Made by a program: the position numbers and the translations under genes. DNA of 64,000 nt from Nocardioides ochotonae (GTDB taxonomy: Bacteria > Actinomycetota > Actinomycetes > Propionibacteriales > Nocardioidaceae): positions 124,001-188,000 of the forward strand of contig NZ_CP061769.1 in assembly GCF_011420305.2 (NCBI RefSeq), in the 5' to 3' direction. Below, one piece after another: positions 9,042 to 17,944 of the stretch; position 1 is the first letter of the stretch, and each line of letters begins with the position of its first letter. A model generated the notes under the pieces. It saw only the letters and a program-made list of their open reading frames with translations, ran no database searches and was not told the DNA's origin.

Positions 9042-12000
9042 TCAGGAGAACAGGCCGCGCACGTCGTCGGCGTCGATGCCGAGGCCCTGGGCGCCCTCGC
9101 CGCTGAACACCGAGGCGAAGAGGTCGGCCTTGCGCTGCTTCAGCGCGACCACCTTCTCCTCGATGGTGCGCAGCGCGACCAGCCGGTAGACCATCACCGG
9201 CCGCTCCTGTCCGATCCGGTGCGCCCGGTCGACGGCCTGGTTCTCCGCCGCCGGGTTCCACCAGGGATCGAGCACGAAGACGTAGTCGGCCTCGGTGAGG
9301 GTCAGGCCCACCCCGCCGGCCTTGAGGCTGATCAGGAACGCGTCCCCGTCGCCGGACTTGAACGCCTCGATCTCGGCCGCGCGCCGGCGGGTGGCCCCGT
9401 CGAGGTAGCGCACGGTCAGCCCCTCCGCCTCCAGACGGGTGCGGGCCCGCTTGAGGAAGCTCGTGAACTGGCTGAAGACCAGGGCGCGGTGACCCTCGGC
9501 GGCCAGCTCGACCAGGTGCTCGGCCAGGACGTCCAACTTCGCCGAGCCCAGGGTCTCGTGGGCCTCGTCCACGAGGGCGGGGTCGAGGCTCAGCTGGCGC
9601 AGCCGGGTCAGGGCGCTGAAGATCGCCACCCGGTTGGCGTCGAAGTCGTCGACCAGTCCGAGGATGGACTGGCGTTCGCGCTGGAGCCAGGTGTCGTAGA
9701 GCCGCTGGTGCGCCGCGCCCAGGGTCACCTCCAGCACCTGCTCCTGCTTGGCTGGCAGGTCCGAGGCCACCAGGTCCTTGGTCCGGCGCAGCACGAACGG
9801 CCGGATCCGCGCCCGGAACCGTGCCAGGGCCACGGGGTCGCCGTGCTTCTCGACGGGCCGCGCGACCTGCTCGAGGAACGCCGTCGGCCAGGGGTAGAGG
9901 CCCGGCGCCGCCACCGACAGCAGCGACCACATCTCCATCAGCCGGTTCTCGAACGGGGTGCCGGTCACCACCAGCCGGAAGGGCGTGTCCAGGCGCCGGA
10001 CCGCCTGGTAGGTCTTGCTCCGGTGGTTCTTGATCGCCTGGGCCTCGTCGAGCACCAGCCCGCCCCACTCCAGTGCGGAGTAGGCGTCCGCCTCGAGGCG
10101 GAACAGCGTGTAGGAGGTGACGACCACGTCGGCGCCGGTCGCGACCTCGTCGAGGGACGTCGTACGCCGGGCGGCGGAGGCGTCCACGACGCGCACGGTC
10201 AGGCCCGGCGTGTGCCGCGCCGCCTCCGAGGCCCACGCCGTCATCACGCTGGTCGGGGCGATGACGAGGAACGGCGCGGCGCCGTGTGCGCGGGCGTGGC
10301 TGATCAGCGCCAAGGTCTGCAGGGTCTTGCCCAGCCCCATGTCGTCGGCGAGGATCCCGCCGAGCCCCAGCTGCCACAGCTGGACCAGCCACCGGATCCC
10401 GTCGTGCTGGTAGGGCCGCGGTGTGCTCACCAGCCCCGCCACCTCGACCTCGGGCAGCGTCTCGTGGCCGATCAGTGCCTGCGCCGCCTCCACCCAGCGG
10501 GCCGCCTGGGCGTCCACGACGCCGAGCTCGGCGAGCTCGGCCCAGAAGCCGAGGTCGCGCTGGTCGACTCGCAGCCGGTCCGGGCGGGCCGCGCGGATCT
10601 CGGCCGCGGCCTCGACCAGCTCGGCGAGGCGCCGGAACTCCGGGCGGTCGGTGGCCAGGTGGAGCCCGCTCGGCAGCACCATCCGGGGCTGTCCCGCGGT
10701 CAGCGCGCCCAACACGTCGGCGAGCGGCACCTGTTCGCCCTCGACGTCGATGACCACCCGCAGGTCCAACCAGTCGGTGGGGCCGTCGGCGTCGTCCTCA
10801 TCGGTGACGAACTCGATCGTCGGGGCCGCCACCGCGGCGCGGAAGTGGGGCCGCTGCCCGGTCTCCACCACCTCGATGCCCTCGTGGGCCAGGAGCCGAG
10901 GCAGGTCGTCGGCGACGAAGTCCACCGCCGCCGGGCCGGCGATCGCGACGCGCGGTTGCAGGTGCGGCCACTCGCCAGCCGCCTCGAGCAGGGCGCGCTC
11001 GGCGGCCGGCCGTCGTACGGCGGGGGCCCGCTGCGTGCTGTCGAGCGGGAAGTGGGCATCGGCGTAGCGCCAGCGCCACGACACCTGGGCGAGGAGCCCC
11101 TCCCACTCCACGACCACCTGGAGCCGGGGCGGCACCTCCTCGGCGATCGGGATCGACCCGTCGGAGGAGATGACCGACAGGTGCTGGCGGAGGCGGGGCA
11201 GGTAGTCGGTCTCGAAGGCGTCGCGATCGCCGGCCGGCACCTCGAGGGTGCTGCCGCTGCGGTGCACCTGCAGCAACGCCTCCGGCAGCCGCTGCTGCAA
11301 CGGTGCGAGCACGAGGTGCAGTCGCGGGTGGAGGGCGGTCGAGCCCTGCCGGGTGGGGGAGACCAGCGCGACGGAGTGCGGCCGGCGCCCCAGGAGCAGC
11401 AGGCCCTCGTCGGAGACGAACACCTCGCCGTGCCAGACCCCCAGCCGCAGGCTCGCCCCGTCCTGGTGCTCCACGACGTCGAGGACGGCCTCGACCGGGT
11501 CGGCGATCTCGACGGAGGAGATGCGTTCGCCGCCGATCAGCGCGATCCCGGCCTCCTGCGCCTGCTGGAGCAGCGTCGGCAGCTGGGGACCGATCTCGGT
11601 CAGGTCGAGGACGTCGCGCGGCGCCGCTCCGGGGACCGCCTGGACGAACCGGCTCAGCACCGCGAGCTGGTCGAGGTCGTGGGCCTCGTCGTACTGGGGA
11701 GCCGCGGCGTGCGCCCAGGAGATCCCGGTCTTGATCCAGTTGTCCCGCGCCCCCTGGCGCATGGGCCGCAGCCACAGGCGTTGACCGGCCTCGGCGTGGC
11801 CGCGGTAGCGCCGCCGGGTCGGCACCGGGATCTCGAACTGCAGCGCCAGCTTCCTGCGCGCGGGCGGGGCCGACGCGCCCTGCTCCAGCGGCTCGAGCAC
11901 CTGGTCCAGGCTGCGCCGCCACGCCGGCGGCGCGGCCACCGGGCGCATCGATTCGGCTGCCCGGATCGCCAGCAGGACCGCGACGGCGTGCTTGCACTGG

Positions 12001-12230
12001 TGACCGACCGGGCACTCGCACCGGGCGTCGATGGCGCCCTCGTCGATCCGGACCTGGACCCGGTAGGGAGCGTTCCTGCTGCCGGCGACGGACCCGCGGA
12101 TCTCCACCGCGCCGCGGCCGCTCGGGCCCACCTCGGCGGAGAGCACCCGCCGGGTCGCGGCGTACTGCCGACCGCGGGCGATGCTGCCGGGGTCGAAGGC
12201 GGTGAAGAGCGCTGTGTCGCTGATCGTCAC
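9042..12230 (-). CDS. SWIM zinc-finger SNF2-family DEAD/DEAH helicase
   Basis: A protein of about 1062 residues. The N-terminal SWIM zinc finger (CECPVGHQCKH, near 67-77) is followed by a long middle region and then the two RecA-like lobes of a Swi2/Snf2 ATPase. Those show DDMGLGKTLQTLALISHA near 628, DEAQ near 728, then GVGLTLTEADYVFVLDPWWNP and a DRAHRIGQ motif near the C-terminus. Such proteins translocate on double-stranded DNA; bacterial SWIM-SNF2 forms (HepA/RapA-like outgroup) are thought to act in transcription or repair. The start is uncertain: GTG 12230 or GTG 12239, both close to the divergent methyltransferase promoter region. Further upstream the frame is antisense to the methyltransferase. 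Confidence 0.88.
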   Translation of the reverse strand: MTISDTALFTAFDPGSIARGRQYAATRRVLSAEVGPSGRGAVEIRGSVAGSRNAPYRVQVRIDEGAIDARCECPVGHQCKHAVAVLLAIRAAESMRPVAAPPAWRRSLDQVLEPLEQGASAPPARRKLALQFEIPVPTRRRYRGHAEAGQRLWLRPMRQGARDNWIKTGISWAHAAAPQYDEAHDLDQLAVLSRFVQAVPGAAPRDVLDLTEIGPQLPTLLQQAQEAGIALIGGERISSVEIADPVEAVLDVVEHQDGASLRLGVWHGEVFVSDEGLLLLGRRPHSVALVSPTRQGSTALHPRLHLVLAPLQQRLPEALLQVHRSGSTLEVPAGDRDAFETDYLPRLRQHLSVISSDGSIPIAEEVPPRLQVVVEWEGLLAQVSWRWRYADAHFPLDSTQRAPAVRRPAAERALLEAAGEWPHLQPRVAIAGPAAVDFVADDLPRLLAHEGIEVVETGQRPHFRAAVAAPTIEFVTDEDDADGPTDWLDLRVVIDVEGEQVPLADVLGALTAGQPRMVLPSGLHLATDRPEFRRLAELVEAAAEIRAARPDRLRVDQRDLGFWAELAELGVVDAQAARWVEAAQALIGHETLPEVEVAGLVSTPRPYQHDGIRWLVQLWQLGLGGILADDMGLGKTLQTLALISHARAHGAAPFLVIAPTSVMTAWASEAARHTPGLTVRVVDASAARRTTSLDEVATGADVVVTSYTLFRLEADAYSALEWGGLVLDEAQAIKNHRSKTYQAVRRLDTPFRLVVTGTPFENRLMEMWSLLSVAAPGLYPWPTAFLEQVARPVEKHGDPVALARFRARIRPFVLRRTKDLVASDLPAKQEQVLEVTLGAAHQRLYDTWLQRERQSILGLVDDFDANRVAIFSALTRLRQLSLDPALVDEAHETLGSAKLDVLAEHLVELAAEGHRALVFSQFTSFLKRARTRLEAEGLTVRYLDGATRRRAAEIEAFKSGDGDAFLISLKAGGVGLTLTEADYVFVLDPWWNPAAENQAVDRAHRIGQERPVMVYRLVALRTIEEKVVALKQRKADLFASVFSGEGAQGLGIDADDVRGLFS

Positions 12231-12359
12231 CCGCCCCACGACGACTAGGGTGCCACACGCCGAGGCGGTGACCGGGCGCCCGGGCTCCCGCCCGGCCCGC
12301 GCCGCTGCGCTCGCCTTGGTAGTCCTGAAGCGACGCCGCCACCGACCCCCGAGGACCTC

Positions 12360-12995
12360 ATGACCACCCGCTGGGAGCGCATCGCTCGGGCCAACAACGG
12401 CGAGGAGTACGCCGCGGCGTACGCCGAGCGCTTCCGCGTGCTCGCGGCGCAGGGCGAGGACATCCACGGCGAGGCGGGCTTCGTGCAGCGCCTGCTCGAG
12501 CCGCCGGCGCGGGTGCTGGACGCCGGCTGCGGGACCGGTCGGATCACCGAGCGGCTCGCCGAGCTCGGCTATGCGGTGGTGGGCACCGACGTCGACGCCG
12601 CGATGCTCGAGCAGGCCCGCGCGGCGGCGCCAACGCTGGACTGGCGCCAGGCGGACCTGGCCACGATGGATCTCGGGGAGATCTTCGACCTGGTGCTGCT
12701 GGCCGGCAACATCATCGCGCTGCTCGAGCCCGGCACCCTGGGCGCGGTGGCCGAGCGGCTGGCCGCGCACACGACGCCGGGCGGACTGGTGGTCTGCGGG
12801 TTCGGCCTGGACTCCGCCCACCTGCCGGCCGGCTGCGCGCCGACCTCGCTGGCCGACCACGACGCCGCGCTGGCCGCGGCGGGCCTCGAGCCCGTCGCGC
12901 GCTACTCGACGTGGGACGGTGAGCCGTACGACGACGGTGGGTACGTCATCACCATGCACCGTCGACCCCGTGACTCCCAGCAGGACGCGTCATGA
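12360..12995 (+). CDS. Class I SAM-dependent methyltransferase
   Basis: A 211-residue single-domain Rossmann methyltransferase. SAM-binding motif I is VLDAGCGTGRITERLAELG (about 51-69), followed by the acidic motif II in VVGTDVDAAML and then WRQADLATMDL. The fold is clear but the acceptor is not: no zinc, radical-SAM or RNA-binding extension is present. ATG start with GAGGACC just upstream. Its TGA overlaps the sirtuin ATG, so the two are co-transcribed and probably coupled, but no functional link between them is known to me. Confidence 0.85.
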   Translation: MTTRWERIARANNGEEYAAAYAERFRVLAAQGEDIHGEAGFVQRLLEPPARVLDAGCGTGRITERLAELGYAVVGTDVDAAMLEQARAAAPTLDWRQADLATMDLGEIFDLVLLAGNIIALLEPGTLGAVAERLAAHTTPGGLVVCGFGLDSAHLPAGCAPTSLADHDAALAAAGLEPVARYSTWDGEPYDDGGYVITMHRRPRDSQQDAS

Positions 12996-13696
12996 CCGGG
13001 CGGAAGGTGGTCGTGCTGACCGGCGCCGGGATCTCCGCGGAGAGCGGCGTCCCGACGTTCCGCGACTCCGACGGGCTGTGGGAGGGCCACCGCGCCGAGG
13101 ACGTCGCCACCCCGGAGGCCTTCGAGCACCAGCCGTCGGTGGTGCAGGGCTTCTACGACGCGCGCCGCGCCGCCCTCGCCCACGTGGAGCCCAACCCCGC
13201 CCACCTCGCGCTGGCCCGCCTCGAGGAGGCGCTCGGCGACGACCTGCTGGTGGTCACCCAGAACGTCGACGACCTGCACGAGCGCGCCGGCTCGACGCGC
13301 GTGGTGCACATGCACGGTGAGCTGCTGTCCGCGCTGTGCGTCGGCTGCCGCCGCCGCTCGCGCTGGGCCGGTGACCTCAGCGACCACCCGCCGTGCCCGC
13401 GCTGCGGCAGCGCCGAGCTGCGCCCCGACATCGTCTGGTTCGGCGAGGTCCCCTACGCGATGGACCGCATCATCGAGGCGCTCCACCGCTGCGACCTGTT
13501 CGTCTCCATCGGCACCTCCGGCGCGGTCTACCCCGCGGCCGGCTTCGTGCAGAGCGCGGTCACCGCCGGCGCGCACACCCTCGAGCTCAACCTGCTGCCC
13601 AGCGAGGGCAGCCACCTCTTCGAGGAGTCCCGCCTCGGCCCCGCCGGCGTACTCGTCCCCGCGTGGGTCTCCGAGTGGCTCGACGGCGCCCGCTGA
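12992..13696 (+). CDS. cobB: NAD-dependent protein deacylase (sirtuin, CobB type)
   Basis: A 234-residue sirtuin that removes acyl groups from lysines using NAD+, yielding nicotinamide and O-acyl-ADP-ribose. Visible signatures are GAGISAESGVPTFRDSDGLW (11-30), TQNVDDLHERAG, the catalytic His108 in HMHGE, and a structural zinc site of Cys116, Cys119, Cys135 and Cys138. The segment FYDARR holds Tyr55 and Arg58, the pair that in SIRT5 and E. coli CobB favours succinyl/malonyl lysine. Desuccinylase activity is therefore plausible. It overlaps the upstream methyltransferase by 4 bases. A 22-bp-period repeat array begins right after the stop. Confidence 0.92.
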   Translation: MTGRKVVVLTGAGISAESGVPTFRDSDGLWEGHRAEDVATPEAFEHQPSVVQGFYDARRAALAHVEPNPAHLALARLEEALGDDLLVVTQNVDDLHERAGSTRVVHMHGELLSALCVGCRRRSRWAGDLSDHPPCPRCGSAELRPDIVWFGEVPYAMDRIIEALHRCDLFVSIGTSGAVYPAAGFVQSAVTAGAHTLELNLLPSEGSHLFEESRLGPAGVLVPAWVSEWLDGAR

Positions 13697-13705
13697 CCCG
13701 TCCCC

Positions 13706-13793
13706 TTCGCCGAGTCGGCCCTCGTGGTGGCGTCGTTCTCGACTCAACCGGTCACAGGTCTCGACTCGAGCGTCAGAAGTCTCGACTCAACCT
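13706..13793. repeat. Intergenic 22-bp-period repeat element, copy A (composite)
   Basis: It fills the gap between the convergent sirtuin and treZ genes. GAGTC cores occur at 13712 (type 1) and, in the other sense, GACTC at 13741, 13763 and 13784 (type 2). The spacings are 29, 22 and 21 bases, identical to the spacings in copy D near the right end. The terminal unit (TCGCCGAGTCGG) starts 11 bases after the sirtuin stop. No coding potential is seen. Confidence 0.8.
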
Positions 13794-15575
13794 TCAGCCG
13801 AGGAGCGCCCCGGCGTGGGGAGGGAGGGTGAGGGTGTCGGTGGAGAGGGTGGCGCCGGCGGGGGTGGTGAAGTAGACCGCGCGGTCGGGGCCGACGGGCA
13901 GCACCGCCTCGGCATCGCCGAAGTTGACCGCCACGAGCAGCGAGCCGCGGCGCATCGTGAAGACCCGGGCCTCCTCGTCGGCGGTGCACGACACCGCGCC
14001 GAACGACGGGTCGGTGAGGTCGGGGAGCGTACGACGCAGCCGGGCCAGCTCGCGGTAGACCTCCAGCAGCCGCGCGTGCCGGCCGCCCTCGGGCTCGGAC
14101 CAGTCCAGCTTGGAGCGCTCGTACGTCGCGGGGTCCTGCGGATCGGGCACCACCGCGGGGTCCCAGCCCATCCGCTCGAACTCCGCGATCCGGCCCTCCG
14201 CGGTGGCGGTGCCGAGCTCGGGCTCGGGGTGGCTGGTGAAGAACTGGAACGGCGTGGCGGCCGCCCACTCCTCGCCCTGGAACAGCATCGGCGTGAACGG
14301 CCCGGCCAGGGTCAGCAGCGCCGCGCAGGCCAGCTGGTCGTCGTCGAGCACCTCGGTGATCCGGTCCCCGACGGCGCGGTTGCCGATCTGGTCGTGGTTC
14401 TGGCTGCCCACCACCAGCCGCCAGGTCGGCAGCGTCTCGGTGTCGATCGGCGCACCGTGGTCGCGGCCGCGGAAGGAGGAGTAGGTGCCGTCGTGGAAGA
14501 ACCCGCGCTCACACACCTTCGCCAGCGCCGAGAGCGGCTCGAAGTCGGCGTAGTAGCCGGCGGTCTCCCGGGTCAGCGCGACGTGCACCGCGTGGTGGAA
14601 GTCGTCGCTCCACTGCGCGTCGATGCCCAGCCCGCCGCCCTCACGGGGGGTCACCATCGAGGCCTGGTTGAGGTCGGACTCCGCGATCAGCGTCAGCGGG
14701 CGGCGCTGGTGCGCCGACAGCGCGGCGACCTCGATCGCCATCTCCTCGAGCAGGTGCACGGGGGAGGAGTCGTCGAGCGCGTGCACGGCGTCGAGGCGCA
14801 GCCCGTCGACGTGGTAGTCGTCGAGCCACATCCGCACGTTGTCGAGGATCAGCCGGCGCACCTCGGCCGAGCCCTCGGTGTCGAGGTTGATCAGGTCGCC
14901 CCAGGTGTTGGCGCCGGTCTTCAGGTAGGGCCCGAACAGCGGCAGGTAGTTCCCCGAGGGCCCCAGGTGGTTGTAGACGACGTCCTGGATCACGCCCAGC
15001 CCGGCGGCGTGGCAGCCGTCGACGAAGCGCTGGTACGCCGCCGGGCCGCCGTACGCCTCGTGGACCGTCGACCACAGCACGCCGTCGTAGCCCCAGTTCC
15101 AGGTGCCGTTGAAGCCGTTGACCGGCATCAGCTCGACGAAGTCGACGCCGATCGAGCGCAGGTGGTCGAGCCGGGTGAGCGCGGCGTCGAGGGTGCCCTC
15201 GGGGGTGAAGGTGCCGACGTGGAGCTCATAGATCACCGAGCCGGCCAGCTGGCGCCCGGTCCAGCCCTGGTCGTTCCAGGCGTACGCCGTGGAGTCGAAC
15301 GTGCGCGAGCGCCCGTGCACCCCGTCGGGCTGGCGCCGCGAGCGCGGGTCCGGTCGCGGGGTCTCGTCGTCGTCGAGCAGGTAGCCGTAGTCGACCCCGT
15401 CGGCCGGGAGGCCGGCCCCGAGACCGGCACCGAGACCAGCACCGAGGTCGGCCAGCGCCGCGCCCGGCGTCCACCAGTCGTCGTCGCCGCGGACCATGTC
15501 CACGACCGCCTCGCCCACCGCCAGGCGCACCCGCGCGGGGCGCGGCGCCCAGACGTCGAAGGGACCCCTCATCAC
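13794..15575 (-). CDS. treZ: Malto-oligosyltrehalose trehalohydrolase
   Basis: A 593-residue GH13 enzyme. It releases free trehalose from maltooligosyl-trehalose, the last step of the TreXYZ route. An N-terminal CBM48-like domain precedes the TIM barrel. Signatures are [32 protein letters not shown], the nucleophile region [10 protein letters not shown] near 258, the acid/base region LIAESDLN near 295, and NHDQIGNR near 393. The start is ATG 15575 (an ATG follows immediately), overlapping the treY stop by 4 bases. It is the last gene of treX-treY-treZ. Confidence 0.93.
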   Translation of the reverse strand: MMRGPFDVWAPRPARVRLAVGEAVVDMVRGDDDWWTPGAALADLGAGLGAGLGAGLPADGVDYGYLLDDDETPRPDPRSRRQPDGVHGRSRTFDSTAYAWNDQGWTGRQLAGSVIYELHVGTFTPEGTLDAALTRLDHLRSIGVDFVELMPVNGFNGTWNWGYDGVLWSTVHEAYGGPAAYQRFVDGCHAAGLGVIQDVVYNHLGPSGNYLPLFGPYLKTGANTWGDLINLDTEGSAEVRRLILDNVRMWLDDYHVDGLRLDAVHALDDSSPVHLLEEMAIEVAALSAHQRRPLTLIAESDLNQASMVTPREGGGLGIDAQWSDDFHHAVHVALTRETAGYYADFEPLSALAKVCERGFFHDGTYSSFRGRDHGAPIDTETLPTWRLVVGSQNHDQIGNRAVGDRITEVLDDDQLACAALLTLAGPFTPMLFQGEEWAAATPFQFFTSHPEPELGTATAEGRIAEFERMGWDPAVVPDPQDPATYERSKLDWSEPEGGRHARLLEVYRELARLRRTLPDLTDPSFGAVSCTADEEARVFTMRRGSLLVAVNFGDAEAVLPVGPDRAVYFTTPAGATLSTDTLTLPPHAGALLG

Positions 15576-17941
15576 TTCTCCTCGTCAGTGGCCGGGACCA
15601 GCAGCGCCACCGGCAGTCGGTCCAGCAGGCCGCTCAGGGCGATGCCCTCGGGGCCGGATTCGTGGATGGTGCCGGTGAGCGTGTCGACATAGCGCCCAGG
15701 TGCGAGGGCGAGCGTCGTCGCGCCCCAGCCCCCGCGGGCGGCGAACCCGATCGGCAGCCGGGTCGCCACGGTGACGGCGCCACCGCGGTCGAAGGCGAGC
15801 ACGTGGTCGGCCGCCGGCCCGCTCGCGCCCACCCCGGCGTACGACGTGAACAGCTCGGGCCGGTCGCGGCGCAGGCGCAGCGCGGTCGCGGTGACGTGCA
15901 GCTTGGCGCTCCCGGGGTCGTCGACCCGCGGGGTGGGCGGCTCCCAGGCGCCCGCGCGCAGCAGCTCCGCGCGGGTCTCGAAGTCCACCCAGCGGCGGTT
16001 GTCGGGGTCGACCAGGCTCTGCTCCCACAGCTCGCTGCCCTGGTAGACGTCCGGGACGCCCGGCATGGTCAGCGCGACCAGCTTGGCCGCGAGGGAGTTG
16101 GACCACCCCGGCACCGTGACCTGCGCGAGCAGGTCGTCCAGCACCGCGGCGACCTCCGGGACGTCGAAGGCGCTGTCGACCGCTGCGTGCACGGCCGCCT
16201 CGTAGTCGGCGTCCGGGGCGGTCCAGGTGGTGCGGTCGCCGGCCTCGCGCATCGCCTTCTCGGCGTACCCGTGCAGCCGGTCGCGGTCCGCGGGCCAGGC
16301 GCCGAGCACGGCCTGCCACAGCAGCGAGCCGAAGCCCGGGGCGGGCACAGGCGACAGCGCGAGCAGCCGGTCGAGCGCGGCCGCCCAGACCTCGGGGATC
16401 TCCGCGAGCGCGGTGATCCGGGCGCGCACGTCCTCGCCGCGCTTGGTGTCGTGGGTGGAGAGCGTGGTCATGGCGTGCGGCCAGTGCTGCTGGCGCTCGG
16501 CCATCGCCTCGTGGAAGCCGCTCACCGGCAGCGCGAAGACCGAGGGGTCCCCGCCGACCTCGTTGAGCGAGGTCAGCCGCGACCAGCGGTAGAAGGCGCA
16601 GTCCTCCACGCCCTTGGCCATCACCATCCCGCTGGTCTGCTGGAAGCGGCGGGTGCCGTCGGCCTCGCCGTGGAACAGCTTCGGCTCGAGCCGGTCGAAG
16701 GTGCCGGCGAGGTCGGGTCGCCGACGCCGCGCCTCGGCGAAGGCGTGCTCGAGGTGCTCGCGCCCCTCGGGCAGGTAGGAGCGGTAGACGGGGAAGCAGG
16801 CCATCAGCTCGCCGATCGCGTCCTCGGCGCGGAAGGCCGGCAGCGGGGGGTCCTCGCGGCGCAGGTCGCGCACGATGCGGCGCACCTCGGAGTGCAGCAG
16901 GTTGTCGGCGACCTCGCGCTTGGTGCCGTGCACCATCTCGTGCCAGTCGACCGGGGCCCCGCGCAGTCGGGCCTCGAGCGCGTCCAGCGGCTCCTGGCCG
17001 GCGGGGTCGGTGAGCACCCGGTCGAGGTGGGCGAGCGCGTCGTATCCGGTGGTGCCGGCGGTGGCCCAGGAGGACGGCAGCTGCTCGCCGGGCTCGAGGA
17101 TCTTCTCCACCAGCACGTAGGCGCCGCCGGTGAGGGCGGCCAGGTCGTCGAGGTACTTGCCCGGGTCGCGCAGCCCGTCGGGGTGATCGACGCGCAGCCC
17201 GTCGACCAGGCCCTCGGTGAACCAGCGCCGGATCTCCACGTGGGTGTCGGCGAAGACCTCCGGCTCCTCGACGCGCACCGCGGCCAGGGTGTTGACCGCG
17301 AAGAAGCGGCGGTAGTTGAGCCCGTCGTCGGCCACCCGCCAGTTGACCAGCTCGTAGTGCTGGCGGTCGTGCACGGTGGTGGCGGCCACCCCCGGCTTGC
17401 CCCAGTCGTCGGCGCTGCCGGGCGCGACCGGGAAGCGGTGGTCGTGGTAGCGCAGCTCGGGCTCGCCGTCGGGGCCCTCGACCACGTCGAGGTGGCCGAC
17501 CGGGCCGCCGTCGAGGGTCTGGTCATCGTCGCCGACGACCGGGATCCGCAGCCGCTGCCCGGTCGGGTTCCAGTCGATGTCGAAGGCCGGGGCGTGCTGG
17601 GCGTCGCGGCCGTGCTTGAGCACGTCCCACCACCACGGGTTCGCCGCCGGCGTCGCGACGCCGACGTGGTTGGGCACGATGTCGACCAGGACGCCCATGC
17701 CGAGACGGCGTGCCTCCGCGCTCACGGCGGCCAGGCCCTCTGCGCCGCCGCGCGAGGAGTCGACGTGGTCGTGGGCGACCACGTCGTAGCCGTGGGTGCT
17801 GCCCGGCTCGGCCGCCAGCAGCGGCGACAGGTAGACCCAGTCCACGCCCAGCTCGTGGAGGTAGGGCAGCAGCCGGGCCGCGGCGAACAGGTCCAGGTCC
17901 TGGGTGATCTGGAGCCGGTAGGTGCTGGTGGGGACGCGCAC
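15572..17941 (-). CDS. treY: Malto-oligosyltrehalose synthase
   Basis: A 789-residue GH13 enzyme that isomerises the reducing-end alpha-1,4 linkage of maltodextrins to the alpha-1,1 linkage of trehalose. The N-terminus [20 protein letters not shown] and [18 protein letters not shown] are diagnostic of Tre[23 protein letters not shown] near 245 and [14 protein letters not shown] near 497 complete the active site. The size is normal for the family. It lies 3 bases downstream of treX and overlaps treZ by 4, so the three are one transcript supplying trehalose as osmolyte and carbon store. Confidence 0.95.
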   Translation of the reverse strand: MRVPTSTYRLQITQDLDLFAAARLLPYLHELGVDWVYLSPLLAAEPGSTHGYDVVAHDHVDSSRGGAEGLAAVSAEARRLGMGVLVDIVPNHVGVATPAANPWWWDVLKHGRDAQHAPAFDIDWNPTGQRLRIPVVGDDDQTLDGGPVGHLDVVEGPDGEPELRYHDHRFPVAPGSADDWGKPGVAATTVHDRQHYELVNWRVADDGLNYRRFFAVNTLAAVRVEEPEVFADTHVEIRRWFTEGLVDGLRVDHPDGLRDPGKYLDDLAALTGGAYVLVEKILEPGEQLPSSWATAGTTGYDALAHLDRVLTDPAGQEPLDALEARLRGAPVDWHEMVHGTKREVADNLLHSEVRRIVRDLRREDPPLPAFRAEDAIGELMACFPVYRSYLPEGREHLEHAFAEARRRRPDLAGTFDRLEPKLFHGEADGTRRFQQTSGMVMAKGVEDCAFYRWSRLTSLNEVGGDPSVFALPVSGFHEAMAERQQHWPHAMTTLSTHDTKRGEDVRARITALAEIPEVWAAALDRLLALSPVPAPGFGSLLWQAVLGAWPADRDRLHGYAEKAMREAGDRTTWTAPDADYEAAVHAAVDSAFDVPEVAAVLDDLLAQVTVPGWSNSLAAKLVALTMPGVPDVYQGSELWEQSLVDPDNRRWVDFETRAELLRAGAWEPPTPRVDDPGSAKLHVTATALRLRRDRPELFTSYAGVGASGPAADHVLAFDRGGAVTVATRLPIGFAARGGWGATTLALAPGRYVDTLTGTIHESGPEGIALSGLLDRLPVALLVPATDEEK

Positions 17942-17944
17942 GGC

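Noticed and set aside
8763..12248. 1161-codon plus-strand open frame over the SNF2 helicase gene
   Set aside because: It is the antisense of the helicase. The translation is Gln/Val/Gly/Arg repeats typical of high-GC antisense frames, while the minus strand shows clear SNF2 and SWIM motifs.
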